From Roseburia sp. (lineage in GTDB: Bacteria; Bacteroidota; Bacteroidia; Bacteroidales; Bacteroidaceae), in contig JAMPEL010000008.1 in NCBI GenBank assembly GCA_023665185.1, positions 1 to 51,552 of the forward strand: a stretch of 51,552 nt of DNA, in the 5' to 3' direction. The notes under the pieces were generated by a model, which made no database searches, was not told the DNA's origin, and saw only the letters and a list, made by a program, of their open reading frames with translations. The translations under genes were made by a program, and so were the position numbers. Positions 17,111-24,900 of the stretch are shown piece by piece. Every line of letters begins with the position of its first letter. Positions within the stretch are counted from its first letter, which is position 1.

Positions 17111-18460
17111 TTACATTTTGGGCATTCCCGGCAGTTTCAATCCCTGCATTCTGCTTGCCATTGCAGCCATTTTGTTTCCGGTCATCATTTTCATCATCTT
17201 TCTCATCTGCTCAAACTGCTTGGTCACTCTGTTTACTTCTTCTATTGAGTTTCCGCTTCCTTTCGCAATTCTGACCTTTCTACTCTGGTTTATACATTCC
17301 GGATGTTCGCGCTCGTATGGAGTCATTGAGCTAATCATTGCCTCCACACTCTTAAATGCGTTGTCATCTATGTCTATATCTTTAAGCTGTTTGCCTATGC
17401 CTGGTATCATTTGGGCCAGTTCCTTGATATTTCCCATTCTCTTGATTTGGTTAATCTGATTCAGGAAATCGTTATAATCGAACTTGTTTTTGGCGATTTT
17501 CTTTTGCAGCTTTTTGGCCTCATTCTCGTCAAATTGAGCTTGTGCGCGTTCCACAAATGAGACAATGTCACCCATTCCGAGTATTCGGTCTGCCATACGT
17601 TCAGGATGGAACACATCAATAGCTTCCATTTTTTCTCCTGTACCGACAAATTTTATAGGCTTGTTGACCACCGTTCTGATGGACAGAGCGGCACCTCCTC
17701 GTGTGTCTCCATCAAGTTTTGTCAATACAACACCATCAAAATCAAGACGCTCATTAAACTCTTTTGCTGTGTTCACTGCATCCTGACCAGTCATGGAATC
17801 TACTACAAATAATGTCTCGTCTGGATTTATTGCCTGTTTGATGTTTTGTATTTCCTGCATCATCTGCTCATCAATAGCCAGACGACCGGCGGTATCTACA
17901 ATGACAAGGTCGTATCCTTTTGCCCGTGCCTCTTGTATGGCATGTTCTGCAATCTCCACAGGACTCTTTGACTCCGGCTCGCTATATACCGGAACTCCGA
18001 TACTTTCTCCCACAACTTTCAACTGCTCGATAGCTGCCGGACGATAGACATCGCAGGCAACAAGCAAAGGCTTCTTGTGCTTTTTGCTCTTTTGTTGGAA
18101 CGCAAGTTTTCCCGAGAATGTAGTTTTACCGGAACCTTGCAGTCCTGACATAAGTACAATAGCAGGACGTCCTTTCAGCTCAAGCTCTACAGCCTGACTG
18201 CCCATCAGCTCTGTCAACTCATCATGCACAATTTTCACCATTAACTGGCTTGGCTTTACAGCTGTAAGCACATCCTGTCCGAGGGCTTTCTGTTTTACCG
18301 TGTCTGTAAAAGTCTTTGCCACTTTGTAGTTGACGTCTGCCTCAAGAAGTGCCTTGCGTACATCCTTGAGAGTCTCCGCTACGTTTATTTCAGTGATTTT
18401 TCCCTCACCTTTTAAAATCTTGAACGAACGTTCTAAGCGTTCACTTAAGTTCTCAAACAT
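17111..18460 (-). CDS. ffh: Signal recognition particle protein Ffh
   Basis: A 449-residue SRP54 GTPase that binds signal sequences on ribosomes and delivers them to FtsY. The N domain (1-90) is followed by the G domain with P-loop GLQGSGKTT (106-114), DTAGR and TKLDGDTRGG. The methionine-rich M domain occupies about 300-449 and ends in Met-rich helices (MKMMTGNKMAAMASRMQGLK) that form the signal-binding groove and RNA contact. A candidate SRP RNA gene lies about 0.8 kb upstream, on the opposite strand. Length and motifs are complete. Confidence 0.96.
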   Translation of the reverse strand: MFENLSERLERSFKILKGEGKITEINVAETLKDVRKALLEADVNYKVAKTFTDTVKQKALGQDVLTAVKPSQLMVKIVHDELTELMGSQAVELELKGRPAIVLMSGLQGSGKTTFSGKLAFQQKSKKHKKPLLVACDVYRPAAIEQLKVVGESIGVPVYSEPESKSPVEIAEHAIQEARAKGYDLVIVDTAGRLAIDEQMMQEIQNIKQAINPDETLFVVDSMTGQDAVNTAKEFNERLDFDGVVLTKLDGDTRGGAALSIRTVVNKPIKFVGTGEKMEAIDVFHPERMADRILGMGDIVSFVERAQAQFDENEAKKLQKKIAKNKFDYNDFLNQINQIKRMGNIKELAQMIPGIGKQLKDIDIDDNAFKSVEAMISSMTPYEREHPECINQSRKVRIAKGSGNSIEEVNRVTKQFEQMRKMMKMMTGNKMAAMASRMQGLKLPGMPKM

Positions 18461-18492
18461 ATTCTATTGTATGTGATTTTTATTTCCTTACT

Positions 18493-19131
18493 TTATTTTG
18501 ACTTTTTTGTTCCTTGATAAATAAGGAACCCAATAATGCCTATTACAAGTATGATGGCTGCAATACCTATTATATGACTATAGTGTGATATGGTATTGAT
18601 AAGCTCTTCTTTTCCTATCTGTGTGTGGAATACTATTCCAATGCCTACCAGTATGGCATTCCATACACCGGCTCCGAGACTTGTATAAATCATGAACTTG
18701 CCGATATTCATTTTTGCCAGTCCAGCGGGAATTGAAATCAGCTGGCGAATTGCCGGAATCATTCGTCCAATGAGAGTTGACACAACACCGTGCTTGTCAA
18801 AATAAGCTTCGGCATTCTCTACTTTTTCCTGGTCAATAAGGCATATATGCCCCAGCCTGCTGTTTGCAAACTTATATACAATCGGACGTCCGAGAAAATA
18901 GGCGAGCGTATAATTTATGAGTGCTCCTATAAGTGCTCCGACTGTACCGAACAATATAATTAGCGGTATGCTCATCTCTCCCTCTTCCGCTGCCATATAT
19001 GCGGCAGGAATCATTACTACTTCTGAAGGGAATGGGATGAATGAACTTTCGATAGCCATAAATAGGACAATCCAAAAATAATTCAGGTTATCAAGTGCGC
19101 CACCTGCAAGATTCACAATAAATTCTTCCAT
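18493..19131 (-). CDS. DedA-family membrane protein
   Basis: A 212-residue inner-membrane protein of the DedA/VTT (SNARE-associated) superfamily. Key family motifs are FIPFPSEVVMIPAAYMA near the N-terminus, the GALINYTLAYFLGR helix, and the G-R-x-I-P-A-x-R-Q-x-x-S-x-P-A-G stretch (GRMIPAIRQLISIPAGLAKM). Members act as lipid scramblases or flippases, for example for undecaprenyl phosphate, and affect membrane potential and division. It is the first gene of the dedA-ffh-folD run, and its promoter lies directly upstream. Confidence 0.88.
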   Translation of the reverse strand: MEEFIVNLAGGALDNLNYFWIVLFMAIESSFIPFPSEVVMIPAAYMAAEEGEMSIPLIILFGTVGALIGALINYTLAYFLGRPIVYKFANSRLGHICLIDQEKVENAEAYFDKHGVVSTLIGRMIPAIRQLISIPAGLAKMNIGKFMIYTSLGAGVWNAILVGIGIVFHTQIGKEELINTISHYSHIIGIAAIILVIGIIGFLIYQGTKKSK

Positions 19132-19156
19132 ATATATGTTATGTATTTTCTTTGCG

Positions 19157-19192
19157 CAAAATTACGAAAAATATCCCGATTAATAGGGATAT
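19157..19192 (-). promoter_or_regulatory. dedA promoter and palindrome
   Basis: On the minus strand TAATTTTG (19157-19164) is a -7 box 25 bases before the dedA ATG. The perfect inverted repeat ATATCCC/GGGATAT (19171-19177 and 19186-19192) sits in the spacer and -33 zone, a good position for a repressor site. Confidence 0.5.
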
Positions 19193-19235
19193 AGCATATT
19201 AAATAGCGTTTGGCGGCAAAAAAAGAACGGATTTT

Positions 19236-19266
19236 TTTGTTCTTTAGATTTATAGTCGTACCTTTG
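19236..19266 (+). promoter_or_regulatory. Promoter of the SRP RNA
   Basis: TTTG (19236-19239), a 19-base spacer and TACCTTTG (19259-19266) form a textbook Bacteroidetes promoter directly before the candidate RNA gene. Confidence 0.85.
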
Positions 19267-19272
19267 CCGCCG

Positions 19273-19380
19273 TTAAAAACACGGGTAAGTCCTATACGAC
19301 CAGCTCCCTGTAAATCCTCCAGGGCTTGATCGCAGCAAAGGTAGCAGGTTGTAGCGGTGCGATGTAGATAGCTTACCCAC
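19273..19380 (+). ncRNA. ffs: Candidate small SRP RNA (4.5S-like)
   Basis: A roughly 100-nt stable RNA with a closing helix GGGTAAG/CTTACCC (19283-19289 and 19372-19378) that extends through CTAT/ATAG. Internal parts pair as GATCGCA...TGCGATG, and the apical part AGCAAAGGTAGCAGG resembles the conserved domain IV of SRP RNA (GGAAGCAG in other bacteria). A near-ideal promoter precedes it and tRNA-Thr follows within five bases, so both are probably in one transcript. Placing it near ffh is suggestive. The 5' and 3' ends are estimates. A covariance-model search (Rfam Bacteria_small_SRP) would settle the identity; 6S RNA and tmRNA do not fit. Confidence 0.7.
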
Positions 19381-19382
19381 CC

Positions 19383-19456
19383 GCCTCTTTAGCTCAGTTG
19401 GCCAGAGCACGTGATTTGTAATCTCGGGGTCGTTGGTTCGAATCCGACAAGAGGCT
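19383..19456 (+). tRNA. tRNA-Thr (anticodon TGT)
   Basis: A 74-nt cloverleaf with acceptor GCCTCTT/AAGAGGC, D-arm AGCTCAGTTGGCCAGAGCA, anticodon loop TTTGTAA and T-arm GTTGGTTCGAATCCGAC. The anticodon stem has one T-T mismatch. It lies in the same transcript as the candidate SRP RNA. Confidence 0.93.
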
Positions 19457-19460
19457 CTCT

Positions 19461-19503
19461 AAAAAAGAAGCTCCATTCCATATCGGAATGGAGCTTCTTT
19501 TTT
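19461..19503. terminator. Strong terminator after tRNA-Thr
   Basis: A perfect 19-bp stem (19461-19479 with 19485-19503) with a five-base loop and A/T tracts on both sides. It can serve both the tRNA transcript and the converging AAA ATPase gene. Confidence 0.9.
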
Positions 19504-19525
19504 ATATGTGCCTTTGGGGATCTGC

Positions 19526-20671
19526 TTATGCTGTGAATCCGATTCGCATGGGTGACATCAATTTCATTGTTCCATGCTGTGATATTCGCTGTTCCGCCTC
19601 AATCACATCGCTTTCCTCTATCAGGCAAAACACATTGCAGTCGTCCTGAATATGAGGAGTGCCCATCACACGTTTTGCCATACTTTTGATGATTCCGTGC
19701 TCGATAAGATTGTGAACCCAACGGCCGTTACCGAAATGCTCGTCTTTATTTCGAAGAGTTTTTTCTATCAAGACCGATAGTTGTCTGTCAGCGGCAGGAG
19801 TGAGCTTGAAATTTCTGTCGCGGCAGAATACATGAGCAATTTCCTTCAATTCATCTTTTGTGTAATCCTCAAAATAGAATTTCAGCGGAAAGCGGTCTTT
19901 TAGTCCCGGGTTAGTTGAAAGCAGCAACTGCATCTTTTCCTCATATCCTGCAAGGATGATAATCATATCGGGATTCGGGTCAGACAGGGCCACAAGCAGT
20001 GAGTTGATGACTTCTTTGCCGAAATCGTTCGACTGGTTGCTGTTTGTGCTGTTTATAAGGGTGTATGCCTCATCGATAAACAGCACTCCTCCGCGTGCTT
20101 CATTTATCGCCTCATTGGTGTTCTTTTCCGTTTGTCCGATAAACTCCCCGACCAGTTTTGAGCGACTTGTCTCAATTGTATGTCCTACAGACAGCAGTCC
20201 CATGTCGTGATACATTTCCCCGACAAGTTTGGCTACAGTAGTCTTTCCTGTTCCGGGATTGCCCAAGAACAGCATGTGGTGTCGGTTGTCCGATGTGGTG
20301 TCAAGTCCTAATGCTTTGCGCTGTTTGGTGAAAAGAGCCATTGTTTTGGCATCTGCTATGTCGCTTTTCAGTCTGGGCAAGCCTATCAAGTTTTCCAGAC
20401 GTTCTTCTGCCGGTATCAGCTGGTCTTCCGTACTCGTTTCGTTGAACTCTTCCAGTGGCCTGTCGGCATTGTCATCGCTCTCTGCGTCTCTTGGCTTCTC
20501 GTCACTTGTTTCTGCAAGGAAATCTTCTATGAGTCGGTCAAACTCATCACCTTCCGCTTCGTTGTCTGTATTTCTGTCGTCTTGTTCCTCGACTGCGTTT
20601 CTGGTGATGTCTTTTTGGGAGTCTGCGTGTGAGAATGCAATGAACTTTGAGTTGAATTCTACTTTTTCCAT
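19526..20671 (-). CDS. CbxX/CfqX-type AAA+ ATPase
   Basis: A 381-residue protein with a long acidic N-terminal extension (about 1-85, rich in D/E/S/T) and one AAA+ module. Walker A is GNPGTGKTT (137-145), Walker B GVLFIDEA (195-202), sensor 1 region IIILAGYEE, and arginine-finger region LKDRFP. This matches the CbxX/CfqX (SpoVK-like) family, whose best-known members remodel Rubisco; other members act in sporulation and in type VII secretion. No Rubisco or secretion genes are nearby, so the client is unknown. The gene is monocistronic, with a leader of about 500 bases that is rich in hairpins. The acidic tail could be a substrate-docking segment. Confidence 0.85.
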   Translation of the reverse strand: MEKVEFNSKFIAFSHADSQKDITRNAVEEQDDRNTDNEAEGDEFDRLIEDFLAETSDEKPRDAESDDNADRPLEEFNETSTEDQLIPAEERLENLIGLPRLKSDIADAKTMALFTKQRKALGLDTTSDNRHHMLFLGNPGTGKTTVAKLVGEMYHDMGLLSVGHTIETSRSKLVGEFIGQTEKNTNEAINEARGGVLFIDEAYTLINSTNSNQSNDFGKEVINSLLVALSDPNPDMIIILAGYEEKMQLLLSTNPGLKDRFPLKFYFEDYTKDELKEIAHVFCRDRNFKLTPAADRQLSVLIEKTLRNKDEHFGNGRWVHNLIEHGIIKSMAKRVMGTPHIQDDCNVFCLIEESDVIEAEQRISQHGTMKLMSPMRIGFTA

Positions 20672-20755
20672 AATAACAAATGATTTTAAGTGTTTGGCTT
20701 GATTCGATTTAGGTTCAATGGCACGATTGCTCTTTGCAAGCTGCGGTGAGGTTTT

Positions 20756-20962
20756 GTATCAGGCAAAGTCGTTGGCTGATACACGTATTTTGGATATGGA
20801 CAGTTGCTGTCCGACAGGCTTGACAATTCAGGCATCGGTCATTTGAACCTGTAAAAATAGAGTAGAGGCTTTGGCTCGGGAAGCCAAGCCTTGAAAGTGT
20901 CACTTTGTGTTGGCATACAAAGTGTGAGAAATACACCATTCCTTCCCCGTTGAAGGAGTGGT
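20756..20962 (-). promoter_or_regulatory. Hairpin-rich leader of the AAA ATPase
   Basis: Four stems lie in about 200 bases: GTATCAG/CTGATAC (20756-20762, 20776-20782), AGGCT-TGGCT/AGCCA-AGCCT (20866-20891), CACTTTGT/ACAAAGTG (20901-20924), and an 11-bp stem with one wobble pair (20935-20945, 20952-20962). They fall between a good minus-strand promoter (21187-21218) and the ATPase start. Either a cis-regulatory leader or an independent small RNA would fit. No known riboswitch class is recognised. Confidence 0.5.
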
Positions 20963-20974
20963 TTGAACACAAAA

Positions 20975-21160
20975 ATGTCAAAGAACAAAACAAGGACAAG
21001 TTATTCCGCTTGTCGCTGGCCATTCAATAATCGCATGATGGATTCGTTCCGGCGCATACTGCCTTCTGAATCCTTCTTGTCTCATGTCGCTCGTCTTGTG
21101 GCACGCAACACGCTGAATGGTTTGTTCTTGTTTTCTTTGACTATCATATTGTTATTGTAA
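20975..21160 (+). CDS. Doubtful small hypothetical protein
   Basis: A 61-residue frame starting MSKNKTRTSYSAC and ending in a hydrophobic run (NGLFLFSLTIILLL). It lies on the strand opposite to the presumed leader of the AAA ATPase and lacks a -7 box at a suitable distance. I regard it as unproven. It is listed because the region otherwise holds no gene. Confidence 0.2.
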   Translation: MSKNKTRTSYSACRWPFNNRMMDSFRRILPSESFLSHVARLVARNTLNGLFLFSLTIILLL

Positions 21161-21186
21161 AAGTATGTCCCTTTGAAGGACTGGTG

Positions 21187-21218
21187 CAAATATATGATTT
21201 GCTTTGTTTCCGTCCAAA
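21187..21218 (-). promoter_or_regulatory. Promoter of the AAA ATPase leader
   Basis: On the minus strand TTTG (21215-21218), a 20-base spacer and TATATTTG (21187-21194). Transcription from here would give a leader of about 510 bases before the ATPase. A plus-strand TATATTTG lies at 21273-21280. Confidence 0.7.
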
Positions 21219-21463
21219 TAAAAGACGCGTTTTTTTTCGTTCAAAGCGTGTAAATTCCTCCTTTCTTTTTTGTATATTTGTTGTGTGCGGTTATTCTTCT
21301 TTTGAGAATGGGTGAAATTGTACTGACAGATGGATACTGATAGGTCTTTCTTTCATAATAGCCTCGTATTACAAAGAAAGTGTTTGATTTGACAGTGCCC
21401 GATTTTTGGTATCGCAAACAGTATGAAATATCTTGAATAAAGGTTTAAGAAAATATAAATAGT

Positions 21464-21494
21464 TTTGTCGCATAACTGCATAATTGTATTTTTG
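21464..21494 (+). promoter_or_regulatory. Promoter of the DUF4369 lipoprotein
   Basis: TTTG (21464-21467), a 19-base spacer and TATTTTTG (21487-21494), about 70 bases before the start codon. Confidence 0.8.
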
Positions 21495-21564
21495 CCGTAA
21501 AGAAAATGGATGTCGTGCATATTTGTCCGATATCTTTTTAGTGTTTATGCAGTAAAGATAAAAT

Positions 21565-22251
21565 ATGAGGAAAATACTACTTTTACTTTTTTCGTTGCTT
21601 GTTTTGGCTTCGTGTGCAGACAAATATTCCATTACGGGCACATTCACGCAGTGTATGTTCGATGGCAAGATGGCCTATATAAAGCAGCTTGAGGACAATG
21701 TGATGAAACCGGTGGATTCCTGTGAAGTCGTTCATGGCGAGTTCGTGATGAGCGGCGCGCTCGATTCTGTCAGATGCGTGTCTCTTTTTATGGGCGAGGC
21801 GAATTGCATCCCAATTGTGCTTGAGCGTGGAGACATCAATGTCAGTTTTGCCAATTCTTCTATAAAGATAGGCGGAACTCCGTTGAATGACAAGCTTTAC
21901 GACTTTCTGACGGTGAGAGACTCGCTTACGATGTTGCTTGCGGAGTTGCCCAATAAAGAAAGCAGTATGATTCTGGAGGGGTACGACCACCGCGATATTA
22001 TCATGCAGTTGGGACAGAAAGAAAATGAATACAGAAAAGCCATTGACCGGCTGGAGACCAATTTCATTGTGGACAATTATGACAATGTGTTGGGTGTGAC
22101 ATGGTTTTTGGAGTTATGTTATGGGGCATATAACCGTTATGGATATGCTACAACAACACCGCAGATAGATGAGATATACAGCCGGGCGCCGGAGGCATTC
22201 CGTTCCAATTCGGAGGTGAGAGCCTACATGAAGCTTGTGGAGGATAAGTGA
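21565..22251 (+). CDS. DUF4369-type lipoprotein
   Basis: A 228-residue secreted lipoprotein. The signal MRKILLLLFSLLVLASC ends in a lipobox with Cys 17. The next 100 residues follow the DUF4369 pattern: YSITGTFTQC, then K-P-V-D-S-C-E-V-V-H-G-E-F-V-M-S-G and IPIVLERGDINVSF. In Bacteroidetes this domain usually forms the N-terminal part of a TlpA/thioredoxin-like protein, but here no thioredoxin motif (C-x-x-C) follows. The C-terminal 100 residues are helical. It is monocistronic with its own promoter and terminator. A periplasmic or outer-membrane role is likely; the exact function is unknown. Confidence 0.75.
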   Translation: MRKILLLLFSLLVLASCADKYSITGTFTQCMFDGKMAYIKQLEDNVMKPVDSCEVVHGEFVMSGALDSVRCVSLFMGEANCIPIVLERGDINVSFANSSIKIGGTPLNDKLYDFLTVRDSLTMLLAELPNKESSMILEGYDHRDIIMQLGQKENEYRKAIDRLETNFIVDNYDNVLGVTWFLELCYGAYNRYGYATTTPQIDEIYSRAPEAFRSNSEVRAYMKLVEDK

Positions 22252-22302
22252 TTTTTATCGGCGGCTCGAAATAACGGGCGGGATTTTTAGCTGAAAGATA
22301 TG

Positions 22303-22345
22303 AAAAATCAGCAGGACTTGCGAAAATGCAGTTCTGCTGATTTTT
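22303..22345 (+). terminator. Terminator after the DUF4369 gene
   Basis: A 16-bp stem with one wobble pair (22303-22318 with 22330-22345), an 11-base loop and a T-tract. It lies between the lipoprotein gene and the converging TetR gene. Confidence 0.85.
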
Positions 22346-22417
22346 TTGTGACAAGCAAATAATGATACGCGTCCTGTTCCGCTCACTAAAGCCTGTCTGC
22401 CCGTCCTGCTTTTTTTG

Positions 22418-23143
22418 TCAGAGATTTTCTTTGGAAAGGCAGAAGGCAATGTCTTCCTCGCTGAATCCTCTTTGCCGCATTCGTTCAGCAATGAGCGATT
22501 CTCTTTTTTCACGCGATTCTCTTCTCGCATCCTCATTTATGAGAATTTGTTCGGTAAGTGATTCTATGGCTTTCAGCAGCCTGTTTCGTCCTTCCACGGT
22601 AGACACGTCAATGCCGCAGAATGGAGATACATCCCGATGCAGGTTCAAGTAATATATTCCGGCAATCAGTAATGAGGAAATGGCTATGATGTCTATGGGA
22701 CAGTGGCTGAATGTCTTCTCGAATGCGGCTGCTATTGGCAGTGTGTGGAACTCGCGGTTCATGGCAGAGCGGCGGGTTGTGCCGTTTGTCTCGTTCACTT
22801 CCCAACGGAGTAGCTCCAGCATGACCGAGTCTTTTTCAAGGGCGTCTGACAACCGCTGGAATATTTCGATGTATCCTTGCGGTGTGTACAATTTGTCTTG
22901 TGGAATATTCAGGGCATCATGAAACCAGTAATCATATTCTTTGATGAACTCGTCATAAAATTCTTCTTGGTTTCTATATCTCAGATAGAATGTGACGGCT
23001 TCTATTTTTGCGCGTTTGATAATATCCAAAACTTTTGTTCTGGTAAATCCTTTTTTCAGAATGACGTCTTTAGCTGCTTTGTTGATAAGTCTTTCGATCT
23101 CAGCTTTTGTACGTCTGGGTCTTTTAGCTCTTTTTTCTTCCAT
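22418..23143 (-). CDS. TetR/AcrR-family transcriptional regulator
   Basis: A 241-residue regulator. The N-terminal DNA-binding domain (about 14-60) reads AEIERLINKAAKDVILKKGF, then TKVLDIIKRAKIEAVTFYLRYRNQEEF, the TetR helix-turn-helix with the usual Y-x-x-F-x-x-K/R region. The rest is a helical ligand domain. The C-terminus is unusually charged (EDARRESREKRES). No adjacent target is obvious; the region upstream is the long intergenic repeat block. It converges on the DUF4369 gene. Confidence 0.85.
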   Translation of the reverse strand: MEEKRAKRPRRTKAEIERLINKAAKDVILKKGFTRTKVLDIIKRAKIEAVTFYLRYRNQEEFYDEFIKEYDYWFHDALNIPQDKLYTPQGYIEIFQRLSDALEKDSVMLELLRWEVNETNGTTRRSAMNREFHTLPIAAAFEKTFSHCPIDIIAISSLLIAGIYYLNLHRDVSPFCGIDVSTVEGRNRLLKAIESLTEQILINEDARRESREKRESLIAERMRQRGFSEEDIAFCLSKENL

Positions 23144-23429
23144 GTCTTAAAGATGATACGGTTATTTTCATATAAAATGTGGAAAGTCAGGAATGTTTTT
23201 ATTGCTGATGTATGTATTTTTTTGCATTGCAAGTGTTTTCTATGCACCTTGTGCTCGGATAAACGATTCCTGTTACAAATATACCTTTTTTCTTTTGACT
23301 TTTTGGAAACGGCTGCCTTTTTTTGTCGCTTTTTATTCTGCTTTCCGGAAAAAACAATAAAAACGGTGTTGCGGAACATGGTTTTGTTTGTCTGGCATTT
23401 TCTCTTGTCTGATGTTTTTTTGATATATC

Positions 23430-23519
23430 CAAATATGGTTTTTGACTTTTTGTAAGTGTGTTTTTCGTGTATTCTGACAAACTCCTTTACTTTTTGTCAG
23501 TATGTTTTAGATGAAATCA
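23430..23519. repeat. Repeat flank, also present at the window end
   Basis: The sequence from about 23438 to 23574 matches 51460-51552 closely, and 51418-51460 more weakly. It includes GACTTTTTGTAAGTGTGTTT and TTTTAGATGAAATCAGACAG. It leads into the palindromic element. Confidence 0.75.
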
Positions 23520-23672
23520 GACAGACTCCTTCGTCACTTCGTGACACCTCCCCTAACTTAGGGTAGGAACTATATACTTTGTTAATCAATACGTTAGTTT
23601 CTCTATAAACATAGTAACCAGGTTCCTCTCCTAAGTTAGGGGAGGTGTCACGAAGAGACGGAGGAGTCTGTC
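23520..23672. repeat. Palindromic intergenic element (REP/MITE-like)
   Basis: Two 51-base arms (23520-23570 and 23622-23672) are inverted copies with about four mismatches, separated by 51 bases of AT-rich DNA. Each arm contains two smaller palindromes, GTCACTTCGTGAC-like and CCTCCCCTAACTTAGGGGAGG-like. The left arm recurs at 51504-51552. Such elements are common in Bacteroidales intergenic regions and may be non-autonomous mobile or transcription-terminating units. Confidence 0.85.
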
Positions 23673-23728
23673 AAAAACATCAGCAAAATTCCCAAAACAT
23701 CGACAATTTGATATGTTAAAACCAAACT

Positions 23729-23789
23729 CCGTAGAATCGCCTCAAAATGAACCGAACCTTACCTCGGTTGCAAAAACGCGATTCTACGG
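23729..23789. repeat. Nested inverted repeat
   Basis: A 12-bp outer stem CCGTAGAATCGC/GCGATTCTACGG (23729-23740, 23778-23789) encloses ACCGA/TCGGT. It is part of the same noncoding block and has no T-tract. Confidence 0.65.
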
Positions 23790-23907
23790 CGACTTCTAAT
23801 CCTTAAAATTCAAGTGGACAAATAGAACAATCCGCACGACTAAAAGACATAGAAATTCAGCCCGAAACACACCTTTCCCACCCAAAAGCCCAATAAAACC
23901 CAAAATT

Positions 23908-23984
23908 ACAAGGTGCTGAAAATTTATTTCCAAGGCACACTGATTTTTTTCACAAGGTGAACAAAATTTATTTTCAAGGCGCAC
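23908..23984. repeat. Tandem repeat, two units of period 44
   Basis: ACAAGGTG...AAAATTTATTTCCAAGGCAC is followed 44 bases later by a near copy ending TTTTCAAGGCGCAC. No protein function is evident; an open frame on the minus strand across it (23796-24032) is probably an artefact of the repeat. Confidence 0.6.
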
Positions 23985-24065
23985 AAAATTTTCAAAGCCC
24001 GTTTTTCGGCCTAAAATCGGGCATTTTCCCAAATCGCCTCTTCAAAAACACCACAGCCCTCTTTT

Positions 24066-24485
24066 CCATGCCCCGAAAAACAAAAATGGATTTTGAACCC
24101 GGAAAAAGACTTTTTTAAGACAAAAATTTCATAACTCTCTGATTATCAATACATCCTATTTTGATCTTAACCGTGCGTTCTACGTCTAAAACCGCATGGT
24201 TTTTGCTGAAAACACATTTGGCTGATTATCAATGATTTACCGATAAAACATTCAAAAATCAATCACCGAGTCAAAGTCGGTAGCCACCCCAAATGTTAAA
24301 ATTCGCCTTCTTTCCAAAGTGACATAATGTCAAAATATTCCGTGCCCGCATACTGTTGTCCGGAGATATGTGCGGCAGAATGGCTCAGGTTTGGAGCTTC
24401 CGTTTATAAAGGAAGCATGTACAAGCGGCGCAATAGGTGTAGAGATTCTGCAACATCTTGGATAAGAGTTATACACACAGCATGT
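24066..24485. repeat. Composite intergenic repeat, copy 2
   Basis: This diverged copy of 1-420 contains the same TTCCATGCCCC start, GATTATCAATACATCC block, TGACATAATGTCA palindrome (24320-24332) and ATATGTGCGGCAGAATGG. It ends upstream of the gdhA promoter. The remaining bases to gdhA (24486-24770) hold no gene. Confidence 0.8.
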
Positions 24486-24772
24486 CGTATCACCTCAAAT
24501 GTAGGATGAACCAAAATTTAGCAGGTATTGTCCCGAACTCATGTATATGATGTATGGCTGGTTTTTGTGACGGTGTGGTACATGTATTGTCAAACCGCAC
24601 TGTCATATAATTCAATGCATATATAATAAGGTATATAATAGTAGGTGTCATGCTATGATGGGTACTTTGCCAAGAATACATCCTCGTACTACGTTAAAAT
24701 CATCCCGTAACAAGAATAAAGTCATAAAAAATGAGTAAAGATAAACATTTTGATTGATTTTTGCTGTTTTTG

Positions 24773-24803
24773 TTTGCTGTTTTATATTAAATGCTTAACT
24801 TTG
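24773..24803 (+). promoter_or_regulatory. gdhA promoter
   Basis: TTTG (24773-24776), a 19-base spacer and TAACTTTG (24796-24803), giving a leader of about 90 bases before ATG 24901. Confidence 0.85.
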
Positions 24804-24900
24804 CTGCGCAAAATACAGAAAGCCCCGTGCTTTGCGGCTGTATTGCTATAAAGGAGATAGGAAAAGTATAATAGTAACTAATAAAAGAGATTCGATTTCA

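Noticed and set aside
19273..19380. 6S RNA or tmRNA instead of SRP RNA
   Set aside because: Too short for tmRNA and no tRNA-like ends or tag frame; the single long hairpin with AGCAAAGGTAGCAGG fits SRP RNA better than the 6S bubble.
20715..21023. 102-codon open frame on the minus strand in the AAA leader
   Set aside because: It is Cys- and Ser-rich without domain character, and its length is explained by the stem-forming sequence; kept as leader RNA instead.
23520..23672. CRISPR array
   Set aside because: The repeats are a single inverted pair, not regularly spaced direct repeats, and no cas genes are present anywhere in the window.
23796..24032. 78-codon open frame on the minus strand
   Set aside because: It lies entirely in the tandem-repeat part of the noncoding block, with no promoter or recognisable domain.
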